Assembly (NCBI GenBank): GCA_934141475.1
Contig: CAKPCG010000025.1
Span: 1-24,244, forward strand
Direction: 5' to 3'
Source of the DNA: an uncultured Clostridia bacterium
GTDB taxonomy: Bacteria > Bacillota > Clostridia > TANB77 > CAG-508
DNA: 24,244 bases
The notes under the pieces are model-generated. The model ran no database searches. It was not told where the DNA came from and worked only from the letters and a program-made list of their open reading frames with translations. Within the stretch, counting starts at the first letter, position 1, and each line of letters begins with the position of its first letter. This document shows, in pieces, positions 1 to 6,436 of the stretch. A program made the translations under genes and the position numbers.

Positions 1-119
1 CTGGAAAAGCCTGAAATACAGGTAATATTATAAATACAAATAATACAGATAATATGGGAGTACAAAGTTCATGTGGGTCTGGTAAGAAATATAAAAACTG
101 CTGTGGTAGAAATAAGTAA
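1..119 (+). pseudogene. C-terminal tail of a SEC-C motif protein (SecA-type tail), broken
   Basis: The last codons before TAA at 117-119 read SSCGSGKKYKNCCGRNK, the SEC-C zinc motif found at the C terminus of SecA and of many small SEC-C proteins. The usual motif has CxC before GSGKKYK; here the first cysteine is replaced by serine, so a normal zinc site would lack one ligand. Upstream in the same frame there is a TGA at 12-14 and an Asn/Thr-rich low-complexity stretch with no start codon. This looks like a decayed or frame-broken end of a gene that begins left of the window. Which parent protein it came from cannot be decided here. Confidence 0.5.
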
Positions 120-145
120 TAGCAATATGATATATAGATTTTTAT

Positions 146-189
146 AGTCTTGCAAAGGAATCTTAAGGATTTCTTTCGCAAGACTTTTT
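146..189 (+). terminator. Rho-independent terminator after the SEC-C tail
   Basis: The arms AGTCTTGCAAAGGAATC and GATTTCTTTCGCAAGACT pair almost completely around a TTAAG loop and are followed directly by a T run. It ends the transcript of the SEC-C remnant. Confidence 0.8.
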
Positions 190-264
190 GTATTGCAAAA
201 GTGATGGGAAAAGAAAACGGAATATTTTACAAATAAATATTTAAAAGAAAAGAGGGGAAAAGCA

Positions 265-504
265 ATGCCAAAATTTATAATGATAGTTTGTCCGCAAGCG
301 GTAGGAAAAATGACTGTGGGGCAAGAATTATCAAAAATAACAAATTTGAAATGGAGTGAGAATGATATTATTAAATCAATAGAAAAACATAGATTAAATT
401 CTAATCCTAATGAAATTCCATTTGAAAATTATTTAAGAATTGATAATACCAATATATCTGCATAAGATACTGCTAAAATGATAAAAGAGAAATTTGATTT
501 ATAG
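265..504 (+). pseudogene. P-loop kinase-like gene, internally deleted and interrupted
   Basis: The start, MPKFIMIVCPQAVGKMTVGQ, resembles the P-loop of shikimate-kinase-like AAA kinases of Firmicutes. The first Walker A glycine is replaced by cysteine (CPQAVGKM). After about 30 codons the frame jumps to sequence that looks like the C terminus of the same family (SIEKHRLNSNP, then FENYLRIDNTNISA). A TAA at 463-465 interrupts it, after which the frame continues as DTAKMIKEKFDL to TAG at 502-504. The central lid and substrate part, normally over 100 residues, is missing. An RBS-like AGAGGGG precedes the ATG. A 66-residue product could still be made but should not be an active kinase. Confidence 0.65.
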
Positions 505-520
505 AAAGAAGGAATATAAG

Positions 521-1096
521 ATGAAATATTTTAAGAAATTAGTAGGAGATAGAATATATCTTGCACCAAAAGGCTCAACAGAAGAAGAAATAGAAAAATT
601 TACAGAATGGATGAACGATTTTCAAGTAACGGATTATATAGGAAGAACTAGTCAAATAACAACTTATGATGGAGAAAAACAATATTTAGAAAATGCAACA
701 AGAGATGCTAGTAATAGAAGTTTTAATATTGTAGAAATTGAAATAGATAAATTAATAGGAACAGTTAGTTTAGAACATTTTAATTGGATTGAAAGAAGTG
801 CAGTTTTAGGTATTTTTATAGGAGAAAAAGATTTTAGAAGTAATGGATATGGAACAGAAGCAATTAAAATGATATTAGAATATGGATTTAAATATCTAAA
901 TCTTCATAGCATAAGATTAGATTTGTTATCAATTAATGAAAGAGCTCATAAATGTTATTTGAAATGTGGATTTAAAGATACAGGAGCAAGTAGAGAGCAA
1001 ATATTCTTGAACGGAAAATATTATGATAAGCTACATATGGACATACTTGAAAATGAGTTTGAGGGAAATTATATTAGAAATAAAAATATACAATAG
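521..1096 (+). CDS. GNAT family N-acetyltransferase (RimJ/RimL-like)
   Basis: This is a 191-aa protein of the acetyltransferase_3 type, which moves an acetyl group from acetyl-CoA to an amine; the substrate is not predictable. The acetyl-CoA binding motif A is seen as FIGEKDFRSNGYGTEA (about residues 99-114, R/QxxGxG core RSNGYG). Motif B follows as LHSIRLDLLSINERAHKCYLKCGF, with the usual N-E-R-A-hydroxyl-Y-x-x-GF pattern. The start at 521 is preferred to an in-frame ATG at 494 because GAAGGA lies 8 bases upstream of 521, while 494 lies inside the remnant of the preceding kinase gene. Confidence 0.85.
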   Translation: MKYFKKLVGDRIYLAPKGSTEEEIEKFTEWMNDFQVTDYIGRTSQITTYDGEKQYLENATRDASNRSFNIVEIEIDKLIGTVSLEHFNWIERSAVLGIFIGEKDFRSNGYGTEAIKMILEYGFKYLNLHSIRLDLLSINERAHKCYLKCGFKDTGASREQIFLNGKYYDKLHMDILENEFEGNYIRNKNIQ

Positions 1097-1108
1097 GAGA
1101 TGATTTTA

Positions 1109-1186
1109 ATGGAAAAATTAAAAATAATACAACCTACCATAGACGAATGCTCCAAAATAAATGAATTAGCAAAAAAAATAATATAA
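1109..1186 (+). pseudogene. 25-codon stub, possibly the start of a lost GNAT gene
   Basis: An ATG with AGGAGATG just upstream opens a 25-codon frame (MEKLKIIQPTIDECSKINEL, then AKKII) that ends at TAA. The pattern of a short strand with I-P/Q-T followed by an amphipathic helix resembles the N terminus of a GNAT protein. No continuation is found before the next gene at 1211. It may be a truncated gene or a chance frame; the family assignment is weak. Confidence 0.3.
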
Positions 1187-1210
1187 CAATTTGTAGAAGG
1201 AGAATAAAAT

Positions 1211-1804
1211 ATGAAAATAGGAATTGACTTAGATGGTGTTGTAATAGATAGTGAGACAACATTTAGAACATATGAGGAACTATATGAAATATCAATTTTA
1301 AAACAAAATAATTTAGTTAATAGAGAGGAGCCTAAATTTCAGTCAAGATATAATTGGACAAAAGAACAACAAAAGGAGTTTACTGATAAATTTTTTGTGC
1401 AAATTTCAAAAGAAAGTAATTTGATGTCTGGATTTATTTCAGCATATAGATATTTGAAAGAGCAAGGTCATGAGTTTGTAGTTATTACAGCAAGAGGATT
1501 AACTCCCGATGGAAATTTTATGAAAGAAATGGAGGATGATGCTAAAAGAGTATTGGAAGAAGGAAATATTTTTTTCGATAAATACTATTGGGGGCAAGAA
1601 AATAAATTAAATGTTTGTCAAAAAGAAAATATTGACATTATGATAGATGATGATTGGAGAATAATAGAAAAGTTGGCTAGTAATAATATAAAAACACTAT
1701 ATTTTAGAGATACTAATTTAAAGAAATTAGAGGAAAGCACATTTATTAAAGAAGTAAATAATTGGGGAGATATATGTAGATACATTTCAGAAATTTCTAA
1801 TTAA
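1211..1804 (+). CDS. HAD-superfamily hydrolase, 5'(3')-nucleotidase-like
   Basis: This 197-aa cytoplasmic protein has the four HAD motifs in order: IDLDGVV with nucleophile D6 and acid D8, VITAR with T93, a lysine in the GQENKLNV segment (K132), and MIDDDW (D146-D148). The layout, with a cap inserted between motifs I and II and ITAR at motif II, resembles the 5'(3')-deoxyribonucleotidase/NLI-like group of Firmicutes, which removes phosphate from nucleotides or sugars. The true substrate is unknown. It has an AGAAGGAGA ribosome site. The next gene encodes a MazG-like pyrophosphohydrolase 40 bases downstream, so a joint role in nucleotide clean-up is plausible. Confidence 0.75.
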   Translation: MKIGIDLDGVVIDSETTFRTYEELYEISILKQNNLVNREEPKFQSRYNWTKEQQKEFTDKFFVQISKESNLMSGFISAYRYLKEQGHEFVVITARGLTPDGNFMKEMEDDAKRVLEEGNIFFDKYYWGQENKLNVCQKENIDIMIDDDWRIIEKLASNNIKTLYFRDTNLKKLEESTFIKEVNNWGDICRYISEISN

Positions 1805-1844
1805 GGATTATATAAACATAAAAAAGCAAGGAGATGTTAATTTT

Positions 1845-2198
1845 ATGGATAATATTCAACTAGATTTATGGAAGAATTTAAAAGAAGATAATACTCTTAT
1901 TCAGGTTCAAGAATATATAAAAAAAGTAATAAAAATACGAGGTTTTTCTGAACAAAATGTTGAAAAAACAATGCTTTTATTAACAGAAGAGGTAGGAGAA
2001 TTAGCCAAAGCAATAAGAAAAGATGAAACTTCGATGTCGATTGATAAATCGAAAATAAAAAATTATGATACTATAGAAAGTGAAGTGGCAGATGTATTTA
2101 TTGTATTATGCAGTATTTGTAATAAGCTAAATATTGATTTGTTTTCTTCGTTAAAAGACAAAGAAAAAGAAAATATTGAAAGAGTGTGGAGTAAATAA
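1845..2198 (+). CDS. MazG-like nucleotide pyrophosphohydrolase
   Basis: This 117-aa all-helical protein has the metal-binding signature of the MazG/all-alpha NTP pyrophosphohydrolase group: TEEVGELAKAIRK (E48, E49, E52), then IESEVADVF (E80, D83). Such enzymes split NTPs or dNTPs into the monophosphate and pyrophosphate and are often house-cleaning enzymes. The length fits single-domain members. An AAGGAG ribosome site lies upstream, and the gene follows the HAD gene closely on the same strand, probably in one transcript. Substrate specificity cannot be read from the sequence. Confidence 0.8.
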   Translation: MDNIQLDLWKNLKEDNTLIQVQEYIKKVIKIRGFSEQNVEKTMLLLTEEVGELAKAIRKDETSMSIDKSKIKNYDTIESEVADVFIVLCSICNKLNIDLFSSLKDKEKENIERVWSK

Positions 2199-2201
2199 TA
2201 A

Positions 2202-2530
2202 ATGAGATTACTTCAAAAAGATGAATAAATTGATATAGAACAAACAAAAATAATGGTAGACAAGTTTTTAGATATTTGAGACATCTTAAAAAAACAGGAG
2301 CTGGATATTTTGATTTTTACTTATTACATAATTTAGGAGAAGGATGAATGCTTGCAAATCCACCAGAAAAAGTAAAAGAAGTATTTAAAAAGGCAAATCC
2401 AAATATATCTGTTGCATCATGGGCAATAAAATTTACAGCAAATTTAGAATGTGTAATTACAGTATTATCTGGAATGAGCAATATTGAGCAAATGGAAGAG
2501 AAAAAAAGCCAAATAAAAAATGAATTTTGA
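2202..2530 (+). pseudogene. Aldo/keto reductase gene, deleted and frame-broken
   Basis: Three pieces of one aldo/keto reductase are recognisable in order. The first is MRLLQKDE, stop, IDIEQTKIMVDKFLD (from 2202), resembling the N-terminal strand and first helix. The second, in another frame, is LKKTGAGYFDFYLLHNLG (about 2285-2341), the family's core YxDxYLLH segment. The third, after a TGA at 2345, is NPPEKVKEVFKKANPN and ITVLSGMSNIEQMEE (2348-2530), the C-terminal part of the 4Fe-4S-linked AKR group. Most of the roughly 300-residue barrel between the first two pieces is gone. A 60-residue frame from 2348 remains open but has no catalytic residues. Confidence 0.75.
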
Positions 2531-2572
2531 CTTAAAAAAGTATAAAACAAATAAAAGAAAGGAAAGAAAAAA

Positions 2573-3457
2573 ATGGAAAAATCAAAAGTATATTTTACAA
2601 AAGAAATTACACCAGAAAGTGTGGTAAAAATTTATGAAACTCTTGGAGTAAATTTACCAGGAAAAGTGGCTGTAAAATTACATTCTGGAGAACAAGGAAA
2701 TCAAAATTATATTAGACCAGAATTTGTAAAAGCTATTGTAGAAAAGGTGAATGGAACTGTTGTAGAATGCAATACTGCATATGGAGGAGCTAGAAATACA
2801 ACAGAAAAACATGAAAAATTAATGGAAGAACATGGTTGGACAAAATATTTTAATGTAGACATAATGGATTCAGAAGGAAATGATTTAGAATTAGATATTC
2901 CAAATGGAAAAGTTATTAAGAAAAACTATGTTGGTAAACATATACAGAATTATGATTCAATGCTTGTTTTATCACATTTTAAAGGACATCCAATGGGTGG
3001 ATATGGTGGAGCACTAAAACAATTATCAATTGGATGTGGTTCATCTGAAGGTAAATCATGGATACATTCGGCAGGTGTTACAAAAGATCAAGAAAAATTA
3101 TGGGACAATTTATCTAAACAAGATACATTTTTAGAAGCAATGGCAGATGCTGCCTCATCAGTTCATAATATGTTTAAAGGAAAAATTGTTTATATAAATG
3201 TTATGTGTAATATGTCTGTAGATTGTGATTGTTGTGCTGTTGCAGAAGATCCATGTATGCAAGATGTAGGAATTCTTGCAAGTATAGATCCAATAGCAAT
3301 AGATCAAGCTTGTATTGACATTGTATATAATTCAAAAGATCCAGGAAGAGACCATTTTGTAGAGAGAGTTGAAAGACAAAATGGAGTTCACACAATAGAA
3401 GCAGCAAGTGAACTTGGATTTGGTTCAAGAGAATATGAATTGGTAAATATAGACTAA
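2573..3457 (+). CDS. DUF362 domain protein
   Basis: This 294-aa protein matches the DUF362 family in the segments KVAVKLHSGEQGNQNYIRPE near the N terminus, VLSHFKGHPMGGYGGALKQ (about 132-150), IGCGSSEGK, and ASIDPIAIDQACIDIV near the C terminus. Many relatives carry a 2x[4Fe-4S] ferredoxin insert; this one does not, but it has a cysteine cluster MCNMSVDCDCC...C at residues 212-228 that could bind metal. The molecular function of the family is not settled; an iron-sulfur or redox role is inferred only. It has a GAAAGGAAAG ribosome site and a strong terminator about 50 bases after the stop. Confidence 0.85.
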   Translation: MEKSKVYFTKEITPESVVKIYETLGVNLPGKVAVKLHSGEQGNQNYIRPEFVKAIVEKVNGTVVECNTAYGGARNTTEKHEKLMEEHGWTKYFNVDIMDSEGNDLELDIPNGKVIKKNYVGKHIQNYDSMLVLSHFKGHPMGGYGGALKQLSIGCGSSEGKSWIHSAGVTKDQEKLWDNLSKQDTFLEAMADAASSVHNMFKGKIVYINVMCNMSVDCDCCAVAEDPCMQDVGILASIDPIAIDQACIDIVYNSKDPGRDHFVERVERQNGVHTIEAASELGFGSREYELVNID

Positions 3458-3505
3458 TAAAAATAGATAATTCTAATTTAGATGAAAAAGTAAAAGATGT
3501 TTATA

Positions 3506-3550
3506 AAAATGACAAAATAATTTATTTTTTAAAATTATTTTGTCATTTTT
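3506..3550 (+). terminator. Terminator after the DUF362 gene
   Basis: The 18-base arms AAAATGACAAAATAATTT (3506-3523) and its exact complement (3532-3549) enclose an 8-base loop and run into T's. The stem is perfect but AT-rich. The complementary A-run on the left would let it act in both directions. Confidence 0.85.
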
Positions 3551-3552
3551 GA

Positions 3553-3580
3553 TTGATTTTTTTTGAATTATTGATATAAT
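3553..3580 (+). promoter_or_regulatory. Sigma-A-type promoter for the small gene at 3621
   Basis: TTGATT (3553-3558) and TATAAT (3575-3580) are separated by 16 bases, with TGA directly before the -10. It starts right at the end of the preceding terminator. Confidence 0.6.
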
Positions 3581-3620
3581 GCCTATTGTTAAAAACAAAA
3601 AAATGAAAGAAGGTAAAAAG

Positions 3621-3797
3621 ATGCAATTTTCAAACAAAGATATTGAATTATTTAATGAGGCAGGAATAAGAGTGGAAGATAAAAACTACACAAGTGAAGA
3701 AGTAGAAAAATTAAAAATTAAGGTAACAGATTTTATAATGAGCCAGAGTTCAAAAGATATAGCTAAATATAATCAAAAATTTAGTAACATATTATAA
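3621..3797 (+). CDS. Small 58-aa protein of unknown function
   Basis: The protein begins MQFSNKDIELFNEAGIRVED and has no signal peptide, cysteine motif or membrane segment; it is charged and predicted mostly helical. Similar small proteins (start with F-x-x-K-D-I-x-L-F, then a helix with MSQSSKDI) are familiar from clostridial genomes as conserved hypotheticals, but no function is known to me. The start at 3621 is chosen because GAAAGAAGG lies just upstream and an earlier in-frame ATG at 3579 overlaps the -10 box of the promoter. Confidence 0.6.
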   Translation: MQFSNKDIELFNEAGIRVEDKNYTSEEVEKLKIKVTDFIMSQSSKDIAKYNQKFSNIL

Positions 3798-3880
3798 AAA
3801 TATTATAAAAATATTAAAAATTCTTTAATGTCACTTACTTGTAATATTGAATTGGGTATACTGTAAATGATGAATAAAGA

Positions 3881-3976
3881 GGTGTTGACAGACCTACATC
3901 TGGGAGGGTATTTATAGATGGAAAAGATATATATAAATTTAATGATAAGGATTTACAAAAAAGGCACTATATATAA
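3881..3976 (+). pseudogene. Fragment of an ABC transporter ATPase (LolD/BceA-like)
   Basis: A 31-codon piece reads GVDRPTSGRVFIDGKDIYKF, then NDKDL, and stops at 3974. This is the segment just after Walker A in ABC ATPases of the antimicrobial-peptide/lipoprotein export type. The P-loop before it, and the Q-loop, signature and Walker B after it, are all absent, and a TAA (3875-3877) closes the frame upstream. With the histidine-kinase remnant downstream it suggests a lost BceRS-BceAB-like module. The bases between 3798 and 3880 show nothing recognisable. Confidence 0.6.
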
Positions 3977-4120
3977 CTCTAAATGTAGGAAAGAGAGTAA
4001 GTGACAATATAGAATTAAATCAACAAAAAAGTAACGTAAATAAAGTAGATGTATTTTGTAAATATACAGAAGAAGGTACTAAAGATTATATAAATGTAAC
4101 ATTAAATATAGTGAAGATGA
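3977..4120 (+). other. Coding-looking remnant without recognised family
   Basis: One frame stays open across this stretch and its composition looks protein-coding (for example KVDVFCKYTEEGTKDYINVT), but it has no start or ribosome site. It lies between an ABC ATPase fragment and a histidine kinase fragment, so it may be part of either decayed system. I do not recognise it. Confidence 0.3.
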
Positions 4121-4320
4121 CAATTAAAAACTCCTTTAGCCTCAATTTCTGTGATGTTTGATAATATATTAGATAATCCTCAAATGGAAGAAATAGAATG
4201 TGATTTTAAATGGCAGGTTGAAGCAATAACAAATATATTAAAAATAATGAGAAAGGCTATATTTATGTAGAATCTGAAGTAGGTGAAGGAACGGAATTTT
4301 TGATTAAGTATTTTAAATAG
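4121..4320 (+). pseudogene. Sensor histidine kinase remnant
   Basis: The frame starting at CAA 4121 reads QLKTPLASISVMFDNILDNP, the region around the phosphoacceptor (usual HQLKTPL), but the histidine itself has been lost upstream. It continues into ECDFKWQVEAITNILK, the N box of an HATPase_c domain. After a one-base frame change it joins directly to KGYIYVESEVGEGTEFLIKY and a TAG stop, the very C-terminal G box. The ATP lid and G1 box in between are deleted. The type matches the short intramembrane-sensing kinases that work with BceAB-like exporters. Confidence 0.7.
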
Positions 4321-4336
4321 AAAAAATAGAATAAAA

Positions 4337-4383
4337 AAAAGCAAAGCCCCATCTCCTGTATTGAAAGATGGGGCTTTGCTTTT
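4337..4383. terminator. Bidirectional terminator
   Basis: AAAGCAAAGCCCCATCT and its exact complement AGATGGGGCTTTGCTTT enclose an 11-base loop, with A's on the left and T's on the right. It serves the minus-strand gene that stops at 4382 and also insulates it from the decayed plus-strand genes. Confidence 0.9.
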
Positions 4384-4954
4384 AGTACTTAAAATAACGG
4401 TCGCCACCCGAGTACAGTCTTTTTCGTACGTCGTTTGCGTCCTTTACATCAGGCCAAACATATTGTGCGATAGACATTTTTAAGCTATTTACTTTTCCTC
4501 TTGGGAGGGGTTCTCTATGTGGCATTTTTTCGAAATGCTCGCATTCAAGAACAACCATTGCGTCGTTAATTGTGTTGAAGGTTTCATATCCAAGTGTTAT
4601 CCATGGATAAGCTTCAATCCTGGTAGAGTATCTTCTAACCTTTTCGCAGCCACCCTTTTCGTCATTTGCAGCACTTAAATGTAAACATTCTCGCCCTGCA
4701 CATGCACACTTATGGGGAAGTCCCCACAAGGTAGTAGAAACGAAGTTTATGTTTCTATCTACTTTAGTGGCTAAAAGACAGTTTCCCTTTTTTAAAACAA
4801 AATAGGGTTTCTTGCCTTCTCGAAGAGATTTCAATTCCATAATTGAAATCTCCCGGAGTTCAAATTCTTTTGAAAAACTGTTACCGTTTGCAGATAAATA
4901 GGCAACAAGCTTTTCGTTTTCAATTGCGATTTTTCTTGTTGTATTTTTTTTCAT
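4382..4954 (-). CDS. Cysteine-motif protein A, unknown function
   Basis: This 190-aa protein has no signal peptide or membrane segment. Its centre has HKCACAGREC followed by LHLSAANDEKGGCEKVR, giving cysteines at 83, 85, 90 and 103, enough for a zinc or iron-sulfur site. Further on come RIEAYPWITLGYETF and VVLECEHFE (C138). The same order of motifs occurs in the protein encoded at 5786-6352, so the two are paralogs: C...C, then L-x-AA-x-D-x-x-GGC-x-KVR, then IE-x-Y-x-x-I-x-x-G, then V-x-EC, then LK-x-S. A GGAGGT ribosome site and a near-consensus promoter lie upstream. Base composition is clearly less AT-rich than the genes to its left. I know no function for this family. Confidence 0.8.
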   Translation of the reverse strand: MKKNTTRKIAIENEKLVAYLSANGNSFSKEFELREISIMELKSLREGKKPYFVLKKGNCLLATKVDRNINFVSTTLWGLPHKCACAGRECLHLSAANDEKGGCEKVRRYSTRIEAYPWITLGYETFNTINDAMVVLECEHFEKMPHREPLPRGKVNSLKMSIAQYVWPDVKDANDVRKRLYSGGDRYFKY

Positions 4955-4970
4955 ATTTTTTACCTCCGTT

Positions 4971-4984
4971 AGTCTAAAAAGACT
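4971..4984. promoter_or_regulatory. Small palindrome in the leader of the minus gene
   Basis: AGTCT-AAAA-AGACT lies between the minus-strand -10 and the ribosome site. It could be an operator or a small RNA hairpin; the arms are short, so chance is possible. Confidence 0.3.
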
Positions 4985-5013
4985 TTTGAAAAAACTTTTC
5001 GTAACCAGTAATA

Positions 5014-5042
5014 ATTATATCATATTATGTAAAATAAATCAA
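5014..5042 (-). promoter_or_regulatory. Promoter of cysteine-motif gene A
   Basis: On the minus strand TTGATT (5042-5037) and TATAAT (5019-5014) are 17 bases apart, with TGA directly before the -10 (extended -10). It stands back to back with the plus-strand promoter at 5094-5122. Confidence 0.8.
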
Positions 5043-5093
5043 GGCATTATCTAACTTTTAAACATATTCAAAAAATTAAAATTTACATAAAGC

Positions 5094-5122
5094 TTGAAAT
5101 TAGTTTACATATATGATATAAT
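5094..5122 (+). promoter_or_regulatory. Promoter of the metallopeptidase/cysteine-protein operon
   Basis: TTGAAA (5094-5099) and TATAAT (5117-5122) are 17 bases apart, with TGA before the -10. The stretch TTTACATA...ATGATATAAT is nearly the same as in the opposing promoter, which suggests common control. A short inverted repeat, GCCT-CGATT-AGGC, begins about 3 bases after the -10. Confidence 0.8.
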
Positions 5123-5185
5123 AAGCCTCGATTAGGCCACAAGTGGACAGACAACATAAACTTTATAATTGAGAAAGGAAAAAGC

Positions 5186-5796
5186 ATGCTTAAAGAACTC
5201 GTAGAAACAGCATTAAAGATTTCAAAACAAAGGATTCGTCAGTTTTCAAAAGTAAACAACATTTGCTTAGATGAACGGATTTTAAGTATTCCTGCAGAAG
5301 AAATTCAGGAATATTTAAGCAAAAGAGGCTATGGTAAGGAAGATTCAGATGAGCATATTTCAGAGGAAGAAATTCGAGAAGATCTTGGAGATTCGGAAGC
5401 ATATATTTTAGAATATGATGAAGCGACAGAAATGCCACTTATTATATATGATGGAGAAAAGATATATGAAGAAAGCGAAGATGGAAGAGTAGAAATTTTT
5501 ACTCATGAATATCTTCATTATGCAGATATATGTGGTGAGGATTTAGAATTAACTATAAAAGCTTTAATGAATTAGAAGCTGAAGTAGATGTTCTTGCTTT
5601 AATTATAACATTTTATTCTAAATATAGCTTATCTGAAGGACTTGACCGATTATCTGAGCGGTACAATACTGAAATTGAGGAAGATTCCGAATACACAAGA
5701 GAATTCAATCGGAAACTCTATGATTTGGATTTTGAAAGAGTTAAAAAAAGATTGTCTGTAAGCTTACTTAAAGGAGGTAAACAACATGAAAATTAA
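5186..5796 (+). CDS. HExxH metallopeptidase-like protein, frameshifted
   Basis: The first frame encodes 129 residues that include FTHEYLHYADICGEDLEL; HEYLH (107-111) is a HExxH zinc site. It stops at 5573-5575, but coding sequence goes on one base out of phase. From AAC 5551 the other frame reads NYKSFNELEAEVDVLALIIT and on for 81 residues to TAA 5794-5796. The downstream ELEAE helix looks like the third-ligand segment seen in ImmA/IrrE-type peptidases. The joined protein would be about 200 aa, with the break at about 5545-5570 (phase change -1). The true end overlaps the ATG of the next gene by 11 bases, typical of translational coupling, which argues that the gene was intact until recently or that a base is missing from this read. 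No signal peptide. GAGAAAGGA is the ribosome site. Confidence 0.65.
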
Positions 5797-6352
5797 CTTA
5801 AATTTAAAAGAGAAAAAAATAACAATCTGGAAAGGTAACGGGTCAGTACAATACTCAACTAAAGGTATTAACTTTAAAAATGTTTCTAAGGAAGAAATTG
5901 AAGAGTTACGGGAAACACATGATTTGGTATTCATTTTAAAATTGGAAGATAAATTTTATTATGTACCATTACCATGCCCTGAGCTCAGCAAACTTCTTTC
6001 ACATTCTGTATTTGAACGTAACGTATGTTCATATGGAAATGAGGGATGTGAGAGAAAAAAAGACATGACATGCAACAGACTTTTGGCGGCTAGTGATGCA
6101 AATGGCGGTTGCGCAAAGGTTAGAGATATTTTCAGAAGTTGCTACAGAGGAAATGATATCAAAGTTGCAGAAAAACAAATTGAAAAATATGATTTCATTA
6201 AATATGGTTTCCAATATTGCGGTTATGCAAGTGAATCACTCATAGTAATTGAATGCCGAAATTATGAGACTCCTGATGAAAAACCTAAACTTGAGATAAA
6301 GCAAATCTCGAGACTTAAGAGAAGTTTAAGAGAATTTGCTTTAGAAATTTAG
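5786..6352 (+). CDS. Cysteine-motif protein B, paralog of A
   Basis: This 188-aa protein has NVCSYGNEGCERKKDMTC (C81, C88, C96), then LLAASDANGGCAKVR (C109), then QIEKYDFIKYGFQYCGYASE and LIVIECRNYE (C157), ending with LKRSLREFAL. The order and spacing match protein A encoded at 4382-4954, although overall identity is low outside the motif. A zinc ribbon or metal cluster is the natural guess; nothing shows catalysis. AAGGAGG lies 9 bases before the ATG, inside the end of the metallopeptidase frame, so the two genes are co-transcribed and probably coupled. A perfect terminator follows. Confidence 0.8.
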   Translation: MKINLNLKEKKITIWKGNGSVQYSTKGINFKNVSKEEIEELRETHDLVFILKLEDKFYYVPLPCPELSKLLSHSVFERNVCSYGNEGCERKKDMTCNRLLAASDANGGCAKVRDIFRSCYRGNDIKVAEKQIEKYDFIKYGFQYCGYASESLIVIECRNYETPDEKPKLEIKQISRLKRSLREFALEI

Positions 6353-6380
6353 TGTATCACATATCAATTATTATTTCTCA

Positions 6381-6414
6381 CCAAAAAACCAGACCAATTG
6401 GTCTGGTTTTTTGG
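6381..6414. terminator. Bidirectional terminator between convergent genes
   Basis: A perfect 34-base palindrome centred on AATT (core ACCAGACCAATTGGTCTGGT), with A's to the left and T's to the right, separates the plus-strand cysteine-protein gene from the minus-strand NAD operon. It can end transcripts from both sides. Confidence 0.9.
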
Positions 6415-6436
6415 TTATACTAAAGTTTTAAAAATT

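Noticed and set aside
1..2350. In-frame TGA codons (12-14, 2277-2279, 2345-2347) as signs of TGA recoded to an amino acid
   Set aside because: They occur only in genes that are also frame-broken or internally deleted. The intact genes use TGG for tryptophan and no long intact gene contains an in-frame TGA, so decay explains them.
5540..5575. Programmed -1 ribosomal frameshift in the HExxH gene
   Set aside because: No convincing X-XXY-YYZ slippery heptamer in the right phase and no strong downstream stem is visible; a lost base is simpler.
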